Part shown: positions 9,372 through 19,234 of the stretch, in pieces | Layout: each line of letters opens with the position of its first letter | Position numbering within the stretch: position 1 is the first letter of the stretch | DNA from: Eudoraea adriatica DSM 19308 | GTDB lineage: Bacteria > Bacteroidota > Bacteroidia > Flavobacteriales > Flavobacteriaceae | Direction: 5' to 3' | DNA: 64,000 bases | Assembly: GCF_000382125.1 (NCBI RefSeq) | Contig: NZ_KB907555.1 | Span: 1-64,000 of the forward strand | Notes under the pieces: model-generated | Database searches by the model: none | What the model was told of the DNA's origin: nothing | The model's input: only the letters and a program-made list of their open reading frames with translations | Translations under genes and position numbers: made by a program

Positions 9372-11147
9372 TTAGTACCCGGGATTCTGAGCTAAAACAT
9401 CAGGGCCCTGAATATCTATTTGTGCTTGTGGAATAGGCATAAGTTCATTTTTACCCGCTGTAAAGCTTGCCCCACCAAATTTGGTAACCAGGTACTGACC
9501 CTCGTATGCCAAATATGCATTTAATTCCTCAGCGGCAACGCCCCAACGAACCAGGTCAAAGAAACGGTGCCCTTCACCAGAAAGCTCAAGCTTTCTTTCA
9601 AAACGGACTGCAGTCCTTGCAGCGTCTTGTGTAGCAAAGTCAGCGGCAGTATATTCTGAGATGTTATAGTTAGCGGCATCTGTGCCATCTTCATTTTTAA
9701 CCCAATGTTCAGAAAGAGCAGCTCTCGCACGAACCTGGTTAACATAATCCAATGCTTTGGTAAGTGACCCTGCTTCAACTTCTGCTTCTGCGGCCATAAG
9801 AAGTACATCTGCAAAGCGAATAATAGTATAATTCATAAGCGCGTAACCACGAGTCCATGAACTACCATCTGTAAACGAATTCTCCTGTGATTTGTAATAG
9901 ATATATTTCTTAGGAGAGTAAGGACCCGCATAAGGGAAACTTCTGATCCAGGCTGAACCTGGATGAGGAATCCAATCTAAATAAGGAATGGATTTTCTTC
10001 CTATGGAGTGATCTATTCTTGGATCTAACGGACCAGCATCTGGTACAAACGTAGCTTCATCGTTGCCATCAACTACAACATGGAAGAAACTGTTTTGTAC
10101 TTCATTAGCAGGATCATTATAGGACCCGTCTAGCAATGGTAAACCATTAGCTTGTGTTCTAAAGGAGTTAGCCATTGAAAAACTCGGCTGGAAAAACCCA
10201 CAGCAGTTACCGGGACCGTCAGGACCAGTATTATACGGATAGTTCAGGTCATCAAAATAATTAGCATTTGCAGTACTTCCCGTATTATTAGCAGATTCAA
10301 CATCCATAACAGCTTCTGCATGGTTGTCATTTTCCGCATTGTATATTTGCGAATAATCATCCAATAATGCATATTTCAAACCGTTGGAAGTAACACCATT
10401 GGCAATAACATCATCAAACCATGTTATTGCTTCAGAAAACTTCCCTTGAAATAATTTAGCTTTGCCCATATAGGCAGCAGCAGCCCATTTATTAACACGT
10501 CCTGCATCAGTTACCTCAGGCAAGTTATCATAGGCATATTGGAAATCGGCTTCAATCTGTGCCCAGGCTGTTCCTGTATTAGCAACGAGGATTACTTCCT
10601 CTGCCGGTACTGTTTCGTCAAAAACAGGGATACTACCATAATGCTTCTGTAGATCAAAGTAAAAGTGACCACGTAACATTCTTGCCTCTCCAGTAATTCT
10701 AGCTGCGTCGGCTGCTGTTAAAGCGTCCGGGTTGGCAGTAACAGTTGCTAGAACCCTATTAGCCCTCGATACGCCTTCGTAACGACCGCGCCACAGGTTA
10801 TTTAAATCGCCCTGAGTGGGATCTGTTTCATAACGCTGAACAGGGTTAATCGATGAATAATCCCCGGCATCCGTTCCTTTATTGGCCTCACCACCCAAAA
10901 TAGAACCGGTAATCCAATGGTTGGGTCCTTCGAACCTGTTTCCAAATACGCCATTCAATGCAGAATACGTACCAATAAGAAGTCCTTCAATACCATCTTT
11001 TGTTCCCAACTGGGCATCAGCCAAAGAACCGGCAGGTGGTACCTCTAAAAATTCATCGCTACATGAGATACCCAAAACCAGGGCACACATAACGAACACT
11101 CCGAAATGTTTAATTTTTCTAATTGTCATCATAACTTTTTTTTTCAA
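9372..11147 (-). CDS. SusD/RagB-family nutrient-binding lipoprotein
   Basis: A 591-residue outer-membrane lipoprotein with lipobox GISC (Cys29) followed by SDEFLEVPP, the typical SusD N-terminus. The body has the TPR-like helices of the family (RMLRGHFYFDLQKHYG near 150). The C-terminal RagB/SusD signature includes VRFERKLELSGEGHRFFDLVRWG-type sequence near 525-550 and ends with a typical IPQAQID segment. SusD lids the paired SusC barrel and captures oligosaccharides. The gene lies 41 bases after SusC on the same strand, so both are one transcript, ended by the hairpin at 9325-9348. Start choice between the first and the sixth or seventh codon is uncertain. Confidence 0.95.
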   Translation of the reverse strand: MKKKVMMTIRKIKHFGVFVMCALVLGISCSDEFLEVPPAGSLADAQLGTKDGIEGLLIGTYSALNGVFGNRFEGPNHWITGSILGGEANKGTDAGDYSSINPVQRYETDPTQGDLNNLWRGRYEGVSRANRVLATVTANPDALTAADAARITGEARMLRGHFYFDLQKHYGSIPVFDETVPAEEVILVANTGTAWAQIEADFQYAYDNLPEVTDAGRVNKWAAAAYMGKAKLFQGKFSEAITWFDDVIANGVTSNGLKYALLDDYSQIYNAENDNHAEAVMDVESANNTGSTANANYFDDLNYPYNTGPDGPGNCCGFFQPSFSMANSFRTQANGLPLLDGSYNDPANEVQNSFFHVVVDGNDEATFVPDAGPLDPRIDHSIGRKSIPYLDWIPHPGSAWIRSFPYAGPYSPKKYIYYKSQENSFTDGSSWTRGYALMNYTIIRFADVLLMAAEAEVEAGSLTKALDYVNQVRARAALSEHWVKNEDGTDAANYNISEYTAADFATQDAARTAVRFERKLELSGEGHRFFDLVRWGVAAEELNAYLAYEGQYLVTKFGGASFTAGKNELMPIPQAQIDIQGPDVLAQNPGY

Positions 11148-11188
11148 ATATAATTAAAAATTTTTCATAATTTTTCATAATCAAGGTC

Positions 11189-14100
11189 TTAGAGTCCAAT
11201 ATTAACATTTATTAGATAAGATGGTGTAACCGGATAGTTACCAACATCAATACCAAATCTTACGTCGGCATCTCCACCTACTACAGGATCCAATCCGCTA
11301 TAACCGGTTATGGTCCAGATATTATTGGCAGAAATCCCTACATCAAATTTGCTAAGTACATTTGAATTTTCAACTAGTTGACTAAAAGAGTAGGTAAAGG
11401 CAAGTCTCTGAAGCCTTGCATAGCTACCATCTTCTACATACCAGGAATTGGAAGCTCCACTTGTACTAAGGTTAGATGCACTTTCCCAGATAGGAGCAGC
11501 TGCGCTGTTTCCTAACTCCGGAGTCCAGGAGTTAAATGCAGCAACGCCTTTTGCGGAACCTTCAAATGTGCCAAAGAAATCTCTAAACCATTTGGATTGG
11601 TTAAATACCTCAAGACCGGTAGACCAGTTCCAGAACATCTCCATTCTTAAATCCTTATACTTCAAATCTATAGTTGCACCACCACTGTAATCAGCAATTG
11701 GATCACCAAGATAGGTTCTGTCATCTGGCGTTATTGCACCATCTCCGTTAACATCCCTGTACTTAAACCTTCCTACTCCGGCGCCATCTTGTGCAGGAGA
11801 ATTTGCCACATCTGCAGCACTATCAAAGTATCCTAGTACGTCATAACCAAAAAAGGAAGATAATGGCTTGCCAATCTGATTCCTTGTTGGGGCTATCCCT
11901 CTAAAACTATCTCCGTCCAAAAATTCTATTCCTGGCGCAAATTCTACTACTTCGTTTTTAAGGAACGTATTATTAACGGCAAATTCAAATCTAAAATCCT
12001 CGGTGAAGTTGCCATTCCAGACTACTCGTAAATCAACTCCACGATTGAACATTTTTCCAACGTTTCTGGATGGTGCACTTGCGAAATTACCTGTAACACC
12101 TGCCAATGGTACAACGAAGAGCAGGTCTTCCGTATCTCTTTTCCACCAGTCAAATTCAATATCTACATGGTTGTCCAGAATAGTAGCATCAAAACCAATG
12201 TTTGTAGTTGTACTGGTCTCCCACTTGGCATCCGGATTACCTATACGACTTGTGGCAAAACCTTCATCGGCGCCACTGTTCTGGCCACCTATAGGATAAA
12301 AGGTATTATCCAATCGAGAAGCTGCTAGAGAAAACTGGTTAGCAGGATCCACATTGTTGGAGTTACCCATTTGCCCCCATCCTGCCCGGACTTTTAAATC
12401 CTGGAATAAGTTTTGGTTATCCATAAAAGATTCGCCAATAATCCTCCATGCTGCTGAGAATGCAGGAAATGTACCATATCTGTTGTTAGCTCCGAAAACC
12501 GAAGAACCGTCTCGCCTTACAACTGCAGAAAGATAGTATCTTTCGTCATAGTTATACTGAAGCTGACCGAATAAGGAACTGAAATTAGCACCTTTGAAGA
12601 TAAAACTTTGAACTACCGGGCTCTGCACCGCAGAGAGGGTTACAAAATCTAAATCTGTAGAAAAGGGATTAATACCAGATCCCTGGATCCTTCTTCCTGC
12701 CGGCGCTGCCACTGGCGTATTGGTTCCTTCAATTGCTTCCTGTCCGAGTAAAACTTTTATTTTATGTTTGTCAGCAAATAATTTCTCATAGGTAATAGTA
12801 TTGGTAAACGTCCATGAGAATCCATAATTAGATCCTTCGCTAAACGAAAAACTTGCCTGAGGTTCAGAATCTCCTAAATATCTGTAATTATAGTCTCTAT
12901 TCGTGAAATTAAAATAATAACCACCTATGCTGCTCCTGAAAGTAAAACCATCGAAAGGTTTGATCAGTGCATAGAAATTACCAAAGACACTTGCAGAAAA
13001 CGCAACATCATCTCCTCTGTCCTGTTCCAGTCTTCTAACCGGGTTTCGCGGGTTATTAAAACCGGCTGCCCTTGTACTGGCATAGCTGCCAAAGTCATCA
13101 AATACCGGGATAATGGTAGGCATACGATAGGCCGAAAGTACTTCAGATTCATCATTGGCAATTCCCTGTCCTCCGTTATCACCGGTCTGTCCTACAACTG
13201 AATTGTACGTCATTTGCAGGTTTTCACCAACACTCAACCAGGGAGCCAGATCAAATTCTGAATTAAAACGGGCGGTAAACCTGTCCTGACTGTTGGCCAA
13301 AAGGATACCGTCAAGAGACTGCATACTTAAGCCTATATAGAAGCGACCATTCTCGTTACCCCCATCAAAACCAATGTTCGCTCTTAAAGCCGGTGCAATC
13401 CTGGTTATTTCTCTGTACCAGTTCGTTCCTGCCAGATTTGGCTGGATTAAGAAGACGTTTTCAGGATCTGCCTCGTAGTTAGCACGGATCTGCGCTAAAT
13501 TAATATCACTGGCTGAAACACCATTCAGGCCATCTGCATGCAAATAATCCGGAAAGGTTGGTGTTGCATTAGAGCCGTATTGCGGATGCGTGTACTGAGG
13601 TGTAGTACCATTGGCCGCAGCATTGTTTCTGTAGCCTATATGCGTGTATTCCGCCATATCCTGTGGATTCAGCATTTTTGGTGAACCAGCTACGTTAGGG
13701 TCTGTAACACCACTTTGGATATTAATTGAAATGTTGGTTTTTCGATCACCACGCGCTCCTTGTTTTGTTGTATAAACGATTACACCGTTTGCTGCTCTTG
13801 CCCCATAAATAGAAGCTGCGGCAGCATCCTTAAGTACTGTGGTAGTAGCAATATCGTCCGGGCTTAAGAAACCTATATCCTGAATAGGTACCCCATCTAC
13901 TATATACAGTGGTTGGTTTCCACCAAAACCACCATAACCACGTACCCTGACCTGACTCGCAGTTCCTGGCTGACCATTAGTAATTACAGTTACACCTGCA
14001 ACCCTACCTGCCAATTGCTGCTCTACGTTACCGGAAGGAATTGCTGCCAACTCCTCAGCACTAACAATAGATACAGCAGCAGTGGTTTCCCTTTTGGATT

Positions 14101-14524
14101 CAACGGTATACCCTGTTACTACAACTTCGTCCAAGGTAAGCCCTTCTTCAAGGGTTACATTGATAACATTGGACGTTCCTACAGTTATTTCGGTTGAATT
14201 ATAACCGGTGTAGGAAAACACAAGGACATCTCCCGGACTGGCCTGGATGGTGTAATTTCCATCAAAATCGGCCGCAGCACCAGTTGAGGTTCCTTTAATT
14301 ACCACATTGGCACCAGGAAGCGGAACTCCGCTTGCATCTGTAATAGTACCGGTGATGGTGGATTGAAATTCTTCAATCGTTGTTACTGTTTCAAGACTTG
14401 TTGTTGGTGCTGCGATAGCAAACGAACAAACAAGACCCATAAGTAATGAAAAAATCTTGATACCGGGCTTGCTAATTTTACCTGCACAAGATTTTAACGA
14501 GTGATAATCACTTTTTAGAATCAT
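11189..14524 (-). CDS. SusC/RagA-family TonB-linked outer-membrane transporter
   Basis: A 1111-residue TonB-dependent receptor. The parts in order are a signal peptide (cleavage near AIAAP, about 40), a carboxypeptidase-regulatory-like beta-sandwich (about 55-130, ITGTITDASGVPLPGANV), the TonB box region DEVVVTGY, a plug domain (ending near YGARAANGVIVYTTK), and a 22-strand barrel to the C-terminus. The plug carries LYIVDGVP, the usual SusC signature. It imports oligosaccharides across the outer membrane together with the adjacent SusD. Length and domain order are normal for the family, and no STN signalling domain is present. Control is therefore more likely through a cytoplasmic regulator than an anti-sigma pair. 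An operator-like palindrome lies 64 bases upstream of the start. Confidence 0.96.
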   Translation of the reverse strand: MILKSDYHSLKSCAGKISKPGIKIFSLLMGLVCSFAIAAPTTSLETVTTIEEFQSTITGTITDASGVPLPGANVVIKGTSTGAAADFDGNYTIQASPGDVLVFSYTGYNSTEITVGTSNVINVTLEEGLTLDEVVVTGYTVESKRETTAAVSIVSAEELAAIPSGNVEQQLAGRVAGVTVITNGQPGTASQVRVRGYGGFGGNQPLYIVDGVPIQDIGFLSPDDIATTTVLKDAAAASIYGARAANGVIVYTTKQGARGDRKTNISINIQSGVTDPNVAGSPKMLNPQDMAEYTHIGYRNNAAANGTTPQYTHPQYGSNATPTFPDYLHADGLNGVSASDINLAQIRANYEADPENVFLIQPNLAGTNWYREITRIAPALRANIGFDGGNENGRFYIGLSMQSLDGILLANSQDRFTARFNSEFDLAPWLSVGENLQMTYNSVVGQTGDNGGQGIANDESEVLSAYRMPTIIPVFDDFGSYASTRAAGFNNPRNPVRRLEQDRGDDVAFSASVFGNFYALIKPFDGFTFRSSIGGYYFNFTNRDYNYRYLGDSEPQASFSFSEGSNYGFSWTFTNTITYEKLFADKHKIKVLLGQEAIEGTNTPVAAPAGRRIQGSGINPFSTDLDFVTLSAVQSPVVQSFIFKGANFSSLFGQLQYNYDERYYLSAVVRRDGSSVFGANNRYGTFPAFSAAWRIIGESFMDNQNLFQDLKVRAGWGQMGNSNNVDPANQFSLAASRLDNTFYPIGGQNSGADEGFATSRIGNPDAKWETSTTTNIGFDATILDNHVDIEFDWWKRDTEDLLFVVPLAGVTGNFASAPSRNVGKMFNRGVDLRVVWNGNFTEDFRFEFAVNNTFLKNEVVEFAPGIEFLDGDSFRGIAPTRNQIGKPLSSFFGYDVLGYFDSAADVANSPAQDGAGVGRFKYRDVNGDGAITPDDRTYLGDPIADYSGGATIDLKYKDLRMEMFWNWSTGLEVFNQSKWFRDFFGTFEGSAKGVAAFNSWTPELGNSAAAPIWESASNLSTSGASNSWYVEDGSYARLQRLAFTYSFSQLVENSNVLSKFDVGISANNIWTITGYSGLDPVVGGDADVRFGIDVGNYPVTPSYLINVNIGL

Positions 14525-14587
14525 AATCGTTTAATGTTTAGTTAGCTTTAATTAATTGATTTTCATGTTTTTATTACACATTTAACG

Positions 14588-14601
14588 CGAAATCGTTTTC
14601 G
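14588..14601. promoter_or_regulatory. Operator-like palindrome upstream of SusC
   Basis: CGAAATCGTTTTCG is symmetric at 12 of 14 positions around a central CG, inside DNA that is otherwise almost all A and T. Central-CG palindromes of this form are typical of LacI/GalR-type operators. No LacI-type regulator is encoded in the window, and only the AraC-type protein at 18181 is a local candidate. The position, 64-77 bases before the SusC start, fits a promoter-overlapping site. Confidence 0.35.
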
Positions 14602-14794
14602 GTAAATGTTAAAATAAACCATAAATTTTGGATAATATTAATAAAATTATGTGAATTATATAATAAACATTGACAATATTTTATCAATTATTAGTCAAAT
14701 AATGAAATATTAAGGATTTGTTATATTTATAAATTTAACATTTTGTTGCTTTTTCAATCCAAATAACAGACTCTTGTTCCCTTTTTTAGTAAAA

Positions 14795-14826
14795 CAACAC
14801 CTTTTGGCTTTAACCAAAAGGCGTTG
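14795..14826 (-). terminator. Probable terminator after the symporter-GH130 operon
   Basis: An eight-base-pair stem CCTTTTGG/CCAAAAGG with a six-base loop is extended by CAAC/GTTG across one mismatch. On the minus strand it lies about 130 bases past the GH130 stop and is followed by a T-rich but interrupted tract. It probably separates that operon from SusCD. Confidence 0.5.
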
Positions 14827-14879
14827 CTTACTACGCTACTGATGCTGCCTTTACAAATAAGGACATCTAATCTGCAATT

Positions 14880-14914
14880 GTTTCCCATTGATTTGCCAGT
14901 CAGTTATGGGAAAC
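14880..14914. repeat. Spaced inverted repeat GTTTCCCAT/ATGGGAAAC
   Basis: A perfect nine-base inverted repeat with a 17-base spacer lies between the GH130 stop and the hairpin at 14795. The right arm continues as GGAAACTAC, which is repeated directly about 40 bases further on, beside the GH130 stop. It may be an RNA processing structure or a small palindromic repeat. Confidence 0.4.
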
Positions 14915-14954
14915 TACGCGCTAATTCAAAAAATCCAAGCGCAGGGTGGGGAAA

Positions 14955-16172
14955 CTACTTTTGATAATATATTTCATTTATATCTATTAAGTTCAAAATA
15001 TTTTTAACGGATTTATTGGTTGAAAACTTGTCCGGCGGTGTGTTTTTACAATAGTCAACCAATATATCAATAGATGAAGTCGCTACATGTGTTCTTGTAT
15101 CCGAAGAGGCATAATATATATATAAGGTACCGTCATTATCTGCTATCCAGCCATTAGAAAAAAGTACATTGCCCACATCTCCGATAAATTCTTTATCCTT
15201 CGGGGCCATAAAATATCCCCCCGGTTGATAAACGACTTTGGATATGTCTTTCAGATCTGTCATGAACAGATATAGTACATATCGTAAACCGGCAGCTGTA
15301 TTGCGGACTCCGTGGGCCAGGTGAAGCCAGCCTTCTTTGGTTTTAATCGGTGATGGCCCCAGGCCGTTTTTTAATTCATATATTGTATGGTAGGCTTTTT
15401 GGTTTATGATCGCCTCATTGATTATCTCCGGACGGTTCATGTCTTCTATAAACCCCAGTCCAATGCCCCCTCCGGTACCGGTCTCAATAAAACCGTCCTG
15501 GGGTCTGGTGTATATAGCGTATTTTCCCTGTACAAATTCCGGGTGCAGTGTTACGTTTCTTTGCTGCCTGGAGCCCGAGATTAAATCGGGCAGGCGCTCC
15601 CATTTTTTTAAATCTTTTGATCTTATGATCCCTGCATTGGCTATTGCTGAAGAGGTGTCCTCCAATGGCGCATCCGGATTTTTTCTTTCTGTACAAAAAA
15701 TACCGTAAACGAAACCATCTTCATGGGCGGTAAGGCGCATATCGTAGACATTAATATCCGGATCATTTAGTTGTGGCAGCAGTAAAGGCTTTTCCAGGAA
15801 TTTAAATTTATTTATCCCGTCCGGGCTTTCTGCAAAGGCAAAATAAGACTTCCTGTCGCTGCCTTCAACCCTTACCACAAGCATATACCTGTCGTTCCAT
15901 TTAATTGCCCCTGCGTTAAATGCAGAATTAACCCCTATTCTTTCCAATCCAAATGGGTTGGACTCAGCATTTAAATCGTACCGCCAGTTAATAGGTACAT
16001 GCTCAGCTGTTATTACAGGGTGTTCATACCTGGAAAATATCCCGTTACTTTCCGGAATTTCATGATTGGGCTTATTGATGAGTTGATGGTAATGCCTCAT
16101 AAGCTGCCCGTAATTCCAAATCCGTTTTGTGTTTTTTAGACTTCCTGCTTCCATCCTGTTACATTTGATCAT
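14955..16172 (-). CDS. GH130 phosphorylase, 4-O-beta-mannosyl-glucose phosphorylase-like
   Basis: A 405-residue cytoplasmic protein (no signal peptide) with the five-bladed propeller of GH130. Subfamily-1 motifs are clear: FWRYD-like NWRYDLN (62-68), ERIGVNSAFNAGAIKW (77-92), VRVEGSDRKS (100-109) and NVYDMRLTAHEDG, whose Asp144 matches the proton donor of Bacteroides mannosylglucose phosphorylase. HPEFV, YTRPQDGF and LAHGVRNTAAGLRYVLY also agree closely. Known members phosphorolyse beta-mannosyl-1,4-glucose to mannose 1-phosphate and glucose. The first ATG overlaps the symporter stop by 14 bases; a second at 16154 begins five bases past it. Either way the two are translationally coupled, implying the symporter supplies its substrate. 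The usual partner cellobiose 2-epimerase is absent here. Confidence 0.9.
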   Translation of the reverse strand: MIKCNRMEAGSLKNTKRIWNYGQLMRHYHQLINKPNHEIPESNGIFSRYEHPVITAEHVPINWRYDLNAESNPFGLERIGVNSAFNAGAIKWNDRYMLVVRVEGSDRKSYFAFAESPDGINKFKFLEKPLLLPQLNDPDINVYDMRLTAHEDGFVYGIFCTERKNPDAPLEDTSSAIANAGIIRSKDLKKWERLPDLISGSRQQRNVTLHPEFVQGKYAIYTRPQDGFIETGTGGGIGLGFIEDMNRPEIINEAIINQKAYHTIYELKNGLGPSPIKTKEGWLHLAHGVRNTAAGLRYVLYLFMTDLKDISKVVYQPGGYFMAPKDKEFIGDVGNVLFSNGWIADNDGTLYIYYASSDTRTHVATSSIDILVDYCKNTPPDKFSTNKSVKNILNLIDINEIYYQK

Positions 16173-17982
16173 CTAACTTATCCCACCAGAACTTTTTTAG
16201 GAGGAATCCACAAACCGCAAAAATCAAAAGTGATATCCATAAGGATGTATATTCTCTAAGGATTAAATATATAGGTATAATTACCAATAGTGTCTGCGCA
16301 GTGGTTCCTATAAAAATATTGAACATGTCCATTTTGAACATTTTATTTTTCCTGAAATCCGGATCCTGAGCAAGTACTTTATCTTGTATAGGTTTCCAAA
16401 AACCCCATGGTCTTGTTTTTTTATAAAAATCAATAAGCGTGGCTTCTTTAGTAGGCGGCCCCATATAGGTTCCAATTATGCAACCAAGCGTGGTAATTAC
16501 AAGAAACAGAGGGAACAGATAAAGCTCCAGGGTTTCTTTGAATACTAGTGGGAAAATAATGGCGGGGATCAGGCCTGACAGCATACCCCAAAAATATCCG
16601 TAACCGTTAAATCGCCACCAATGCCATTTCAGGGTATTAGAAACTACGTAGCCTCCCCAAAGCGCAGAGACTATCCATTGTAAAACAGAATTTACATCTT
16701 CTACATAGAAACCAAGGGCAATACTTATGAGTACAACGAGCAGACCACTCCCGTAATTCATCCATTTTATTTCTTTTGGTTTTGCGTCTTTTTTATATCT
16801 TAAATAAACATCATTTACGATATAGGCCTGAGCTGCGTTCAGGGTTCCTGCAAATGTTGACATAAATGCGGCCAGCAGGCCCGCCAATAACAGCCCCATT
16901 AAGCCAACAGGCACAAATTTACTTATCGCTGCGGGAAGAATATTTTCAAAATCGATCATTCCTGCACGCTGCAGATCCAGCTGATCATAAAAAAGGATAC
17001 CCAATATTGCAAAACCACCAATCATCAGATATCTGGTAGGCATAAGTACAATGGAGACAAATCCACTCATTTTAGCCGCTTCTTTCGGCGATTTTGTAGA
17101 AAGTATTTTCTGCATATCGTAATTTGGCGCCGGACCTGCAATACTGGCCAGGATACCTTTGAAGACAACAAGCATGAAAAACAATCCAAATAATGTATAG
17201 CCGTCGGAGGAAATCTTATCGTTCACCTCAGCAATAAGCCCGGTCCAGTCAATATCCAGTGTCCATCCAAAAAAAGGATCCATCCAGCCCTCAGGAACAT
17301 TCAGGATATTTGTCCCCATGGCCTGCCAGGCAATAAAAGCTATGGCAAATGAAGAGATGGTCATTATTGAAAACTGCAAAAGATCTGCCCATACAATACC
17401 GGACATACCACCAAGAACCGAATAAAATACCGCGAACATGGTAAAAACAGTTCCATAGAAATGCGGGACATATTCTAAGGGCACATCAAAAGGTATATAA
17501 GCGCTAACTGCTTCCCATGGGATGAATATTTCGACAAACTTTCCAAGGCCAATAAATCCATAGGCAAGAAACCCCAGGCAGCTTATAATGGCAAAAGCAA
17601 CGACAACAGTGTGTGATAATCTTCCTCCTTTGCCTTCACCAAACCGGAATAATATCCATTCAGCTCCGGTGGTTACATTAGAGCGGCGCAACCATGCGCT
17701 GAGATAAACCATTAGAAATATCTGATTAAAAACCGGCCATAGCCAGGGTATCCAAATGCTTTTTAACCCATACACAAATGTTAGGGTAACCAGCCACATG
17801 GTGCCGGAAATATCGAACATCCCCGAGGCATTGGAAAGACCAAGCATATACCAGGGGAGGGATTTACCACCCAGCAAATAATCATCCTTACTCCTTTGCG
17901 CCTTTTTACGGAGAATAAGCCCAATGAGCACAGTTGCTAAAAGATATAATAGGATTATTGCAATATCTACTCCCTGAAGCAT
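16159..17982 (-). CDS. Sodium:solute symporter (SSS family)
   Basis: A 607-residue inner-membrane protein with about 13-14 hydrophobic segments. It begins with an uncleaved helix and the SSS-typical loop SKDDYLLGGKSLPWYMLGLSN (about 31-51). GGMSGIVWADLLQF near 192 and the LLAGLLAAFMSTFAGTLNA stretch near 360-380 are the family signatures around the sodium site. SSS proteins import sugars and related solutes with sodium. The overlap with the GH130 gene points to uptake of a disaccharide such as mannosyl-glucose, or its keto derivative. The specificity is inference. The gene is divergent from the AraC-type regulator across 198 bases. Confidence 0.93.
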   Translation of the reverse strand: MLQGVDIAIILLYLLATVLIGLILRKKAQRSKDDYLLGGKSLPWYMLGLSNASGMFDISGTMWLVTLTFVYGLKSIWIPWLWPVFNQIFLMVYLSAWLRRSNVTTGAEWILFRFGEGKGGRLSHTVVVAFAIISCLGFLAYGFIGLGKFVEIFIPWEAVSAYIPFDVPLEYVPHFYGTVFTMFAVFYSVLGGMSGIVWADLLQFSIMTISSFAIAFIAWQAMGTNILNVPEGWMDPFFGWTLDIDWTGLIAEVNDKISSDGYTLFGLFFMLVVFKGILASIAGPAPNYDMQKILSTKSPKEAAKMSGFVSIVLMPTRYLMIGGFAILGILFYDQLDLQRAGMIDFENILPAAISKFVPVGLMGLLLAGLLAAFMSTFAGTLNAAQAYIVNDVYLRYKKDAKPKEIKWMNYGSGLLVVLISIALGFYVEDVNSVLQWIVSALWGGYVVSNTLKWHWWRFNGYGYFWGMLSGLIPAIIFPLVFKETLELYLFPLFLVITTLGCIIGTYMGPPTKEATLIDFYKKTRPWGFWKPIQDKVLAQDPDFRKNKMFKMDMFNIFIGTTAQTLLVIIPIYLILREYTSLWISLLIFAVCGFLLKKFWWDKLDDQM

Positions 17983-18180
17983 GTTTTGGTTTTTCTTAAA
18001 AAATAAGGGTTAGTCAAACAAACCAGAATTTTTAATAATGTGCGTACTTTTTTGAATATTTATAAAAATAAATAGCCGTCAATTGCCAAATTCTGGGTTA
18101 AATCTAAAATATTTGTTAATATTGTTTTGGTATTATTTTATCATATCACTGTATTATAACATCAGATCCGGTAATGAATA

Positions 18181-19059
18181 ATGGAATTATTAAAGAGCAT
18201 TCATCGTGAGATCACACCTCTTTCCAATGAAGACAGTTTTCTGGTTTTTGACAGGGTAAAAGATTTTTTTGATTATCCGGTGCATTTCCATCCGGAACTG
18301 GAATTGAATTTTATATCCAATGGCAAAGGTATTCGCAGGATCGTTGGCGACAGCATTGAAGAAATAGACAATCTAGAACTGGTATTGGTCGGGTCCAATC
18401 TTTTTCATGGATGGGAACAGCATCAGTGTATACAGAAAAACATACATGAAATAACAATTCAATTTCACAATGACCTATTTAATTCCGCTTTTCTTGGCCG
18501 ACGGATTATGAAACCCATAAAGGATTTGTTTGATAAATCTGCCCATGGCATTCTTTTTTCTGAAGAAGTTACCTATGCAATGACTCCCAGATTACTGAAG
18601 GTGTCAAAGCTTAGCGGGATTGATTATTTTATGGAACTTTTTTCGATATTATATGATCTGGCAACATCAAGAAATCAGAGGTTGCTATCTACTACTACTA
18701 TTCATCTTGAAAATTTTGAACATAATAATAAACTTAAGACACTGTATGATTATGTGCAGGAAAATTACCCTTCAAAAATGACCCTCCGGGAGGTTGCGGA
18801 TATTATGAATATGAGTAGTGTCTCATTTAACAGATTTATTAAGAAACGCACCGGGAAGACATTTGTGGAATATGTTAACGAGGTGCGAATAGGGTATGCT
18901 TCCAAGTGGTTAATAGAAAGGGATTTGAGTATATCGGAAATTGCATTTATGTGCGGGTTTAATAGTATTGCTAATTTTAACCGGGTATTCAGAAAAAACA
19001 AAGGAAGCACTCCCTCGAAATACCGGCAGGATTTTTCCGGAATTCGAAGAGTATTATAA
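18181..19059 (+). CDS. AraC-family transcriptional regulator
   Basis: A 292-residue cytoplasmic regulator. The N-terminal half (about 20-100) is a cupin-like sensor domain with FHPELELNFISNGKG. The C-terminal half (about 195-288) holds two helix-turn-helix motifs: LREVADIMNMSSVSFNRFIKK, then ISEIAFMCGFNSIANFNRVFRK, ending in the AraC signature G-STPSKYR. It should activate or repress in response to a sugar. The divergent position next to the SSS/GH130 operon, and upstream of the GMC block, makes these its likely targets. Confidence 0.93.
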   Translation: MELLKSIHREITPLSNEDSFLVFDRVKDFFDYPVHFHPELELNFISNGKGIRRIVGDSIEEIDNLELVLVGSNLFHGWEQHQCIQKNIHEITIQFHNDLFNSAFLGRRIMKPIKDLFDKSAHGILFSEEVTYAMTPRLLKVSKLSGIDYFMELFSILYDLATSRNQRLLSTTTIHLENFEHNNKLKTLYDYVQENYPSKMTLREVADIMNMSSVSFNRFIKKRTGKTFVEYVNEVRIGYASKWLIERDLSISEIAFMCGFNSIANFNRVFRKNKGSTPSKYRQDFSGIRRVL

Positions 19060-19234
19060 TTTTAATTCTTTTCTTAAAATTGGTATTTTCAAGGGCATAA
19101 TACTTAAACTAAATTGTCAATTACTTGTACATTTCTACCAAACAGATCTTACTACAAAATAATTGAACTAATTTGATGTAAATTATACTTCAAATAATAA
19201 TTTAAAGGGGACTAAGAATACAAAAATATACCTT

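Larger units (their letters stand above)
14525..14954. other. 430-base intergenic region between SusC and GH130
   Basis: No open frame of note. It holds the SusC upstream region, which is very A+T-rich with an operator-like palindrome at 14588-14601. It also holds a hairpin at 14795-14826 and a spaced inverted repeat at 14880-14914. I found no convincing TAnnTTTG element on the minus strand. Confidence 0.6.
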
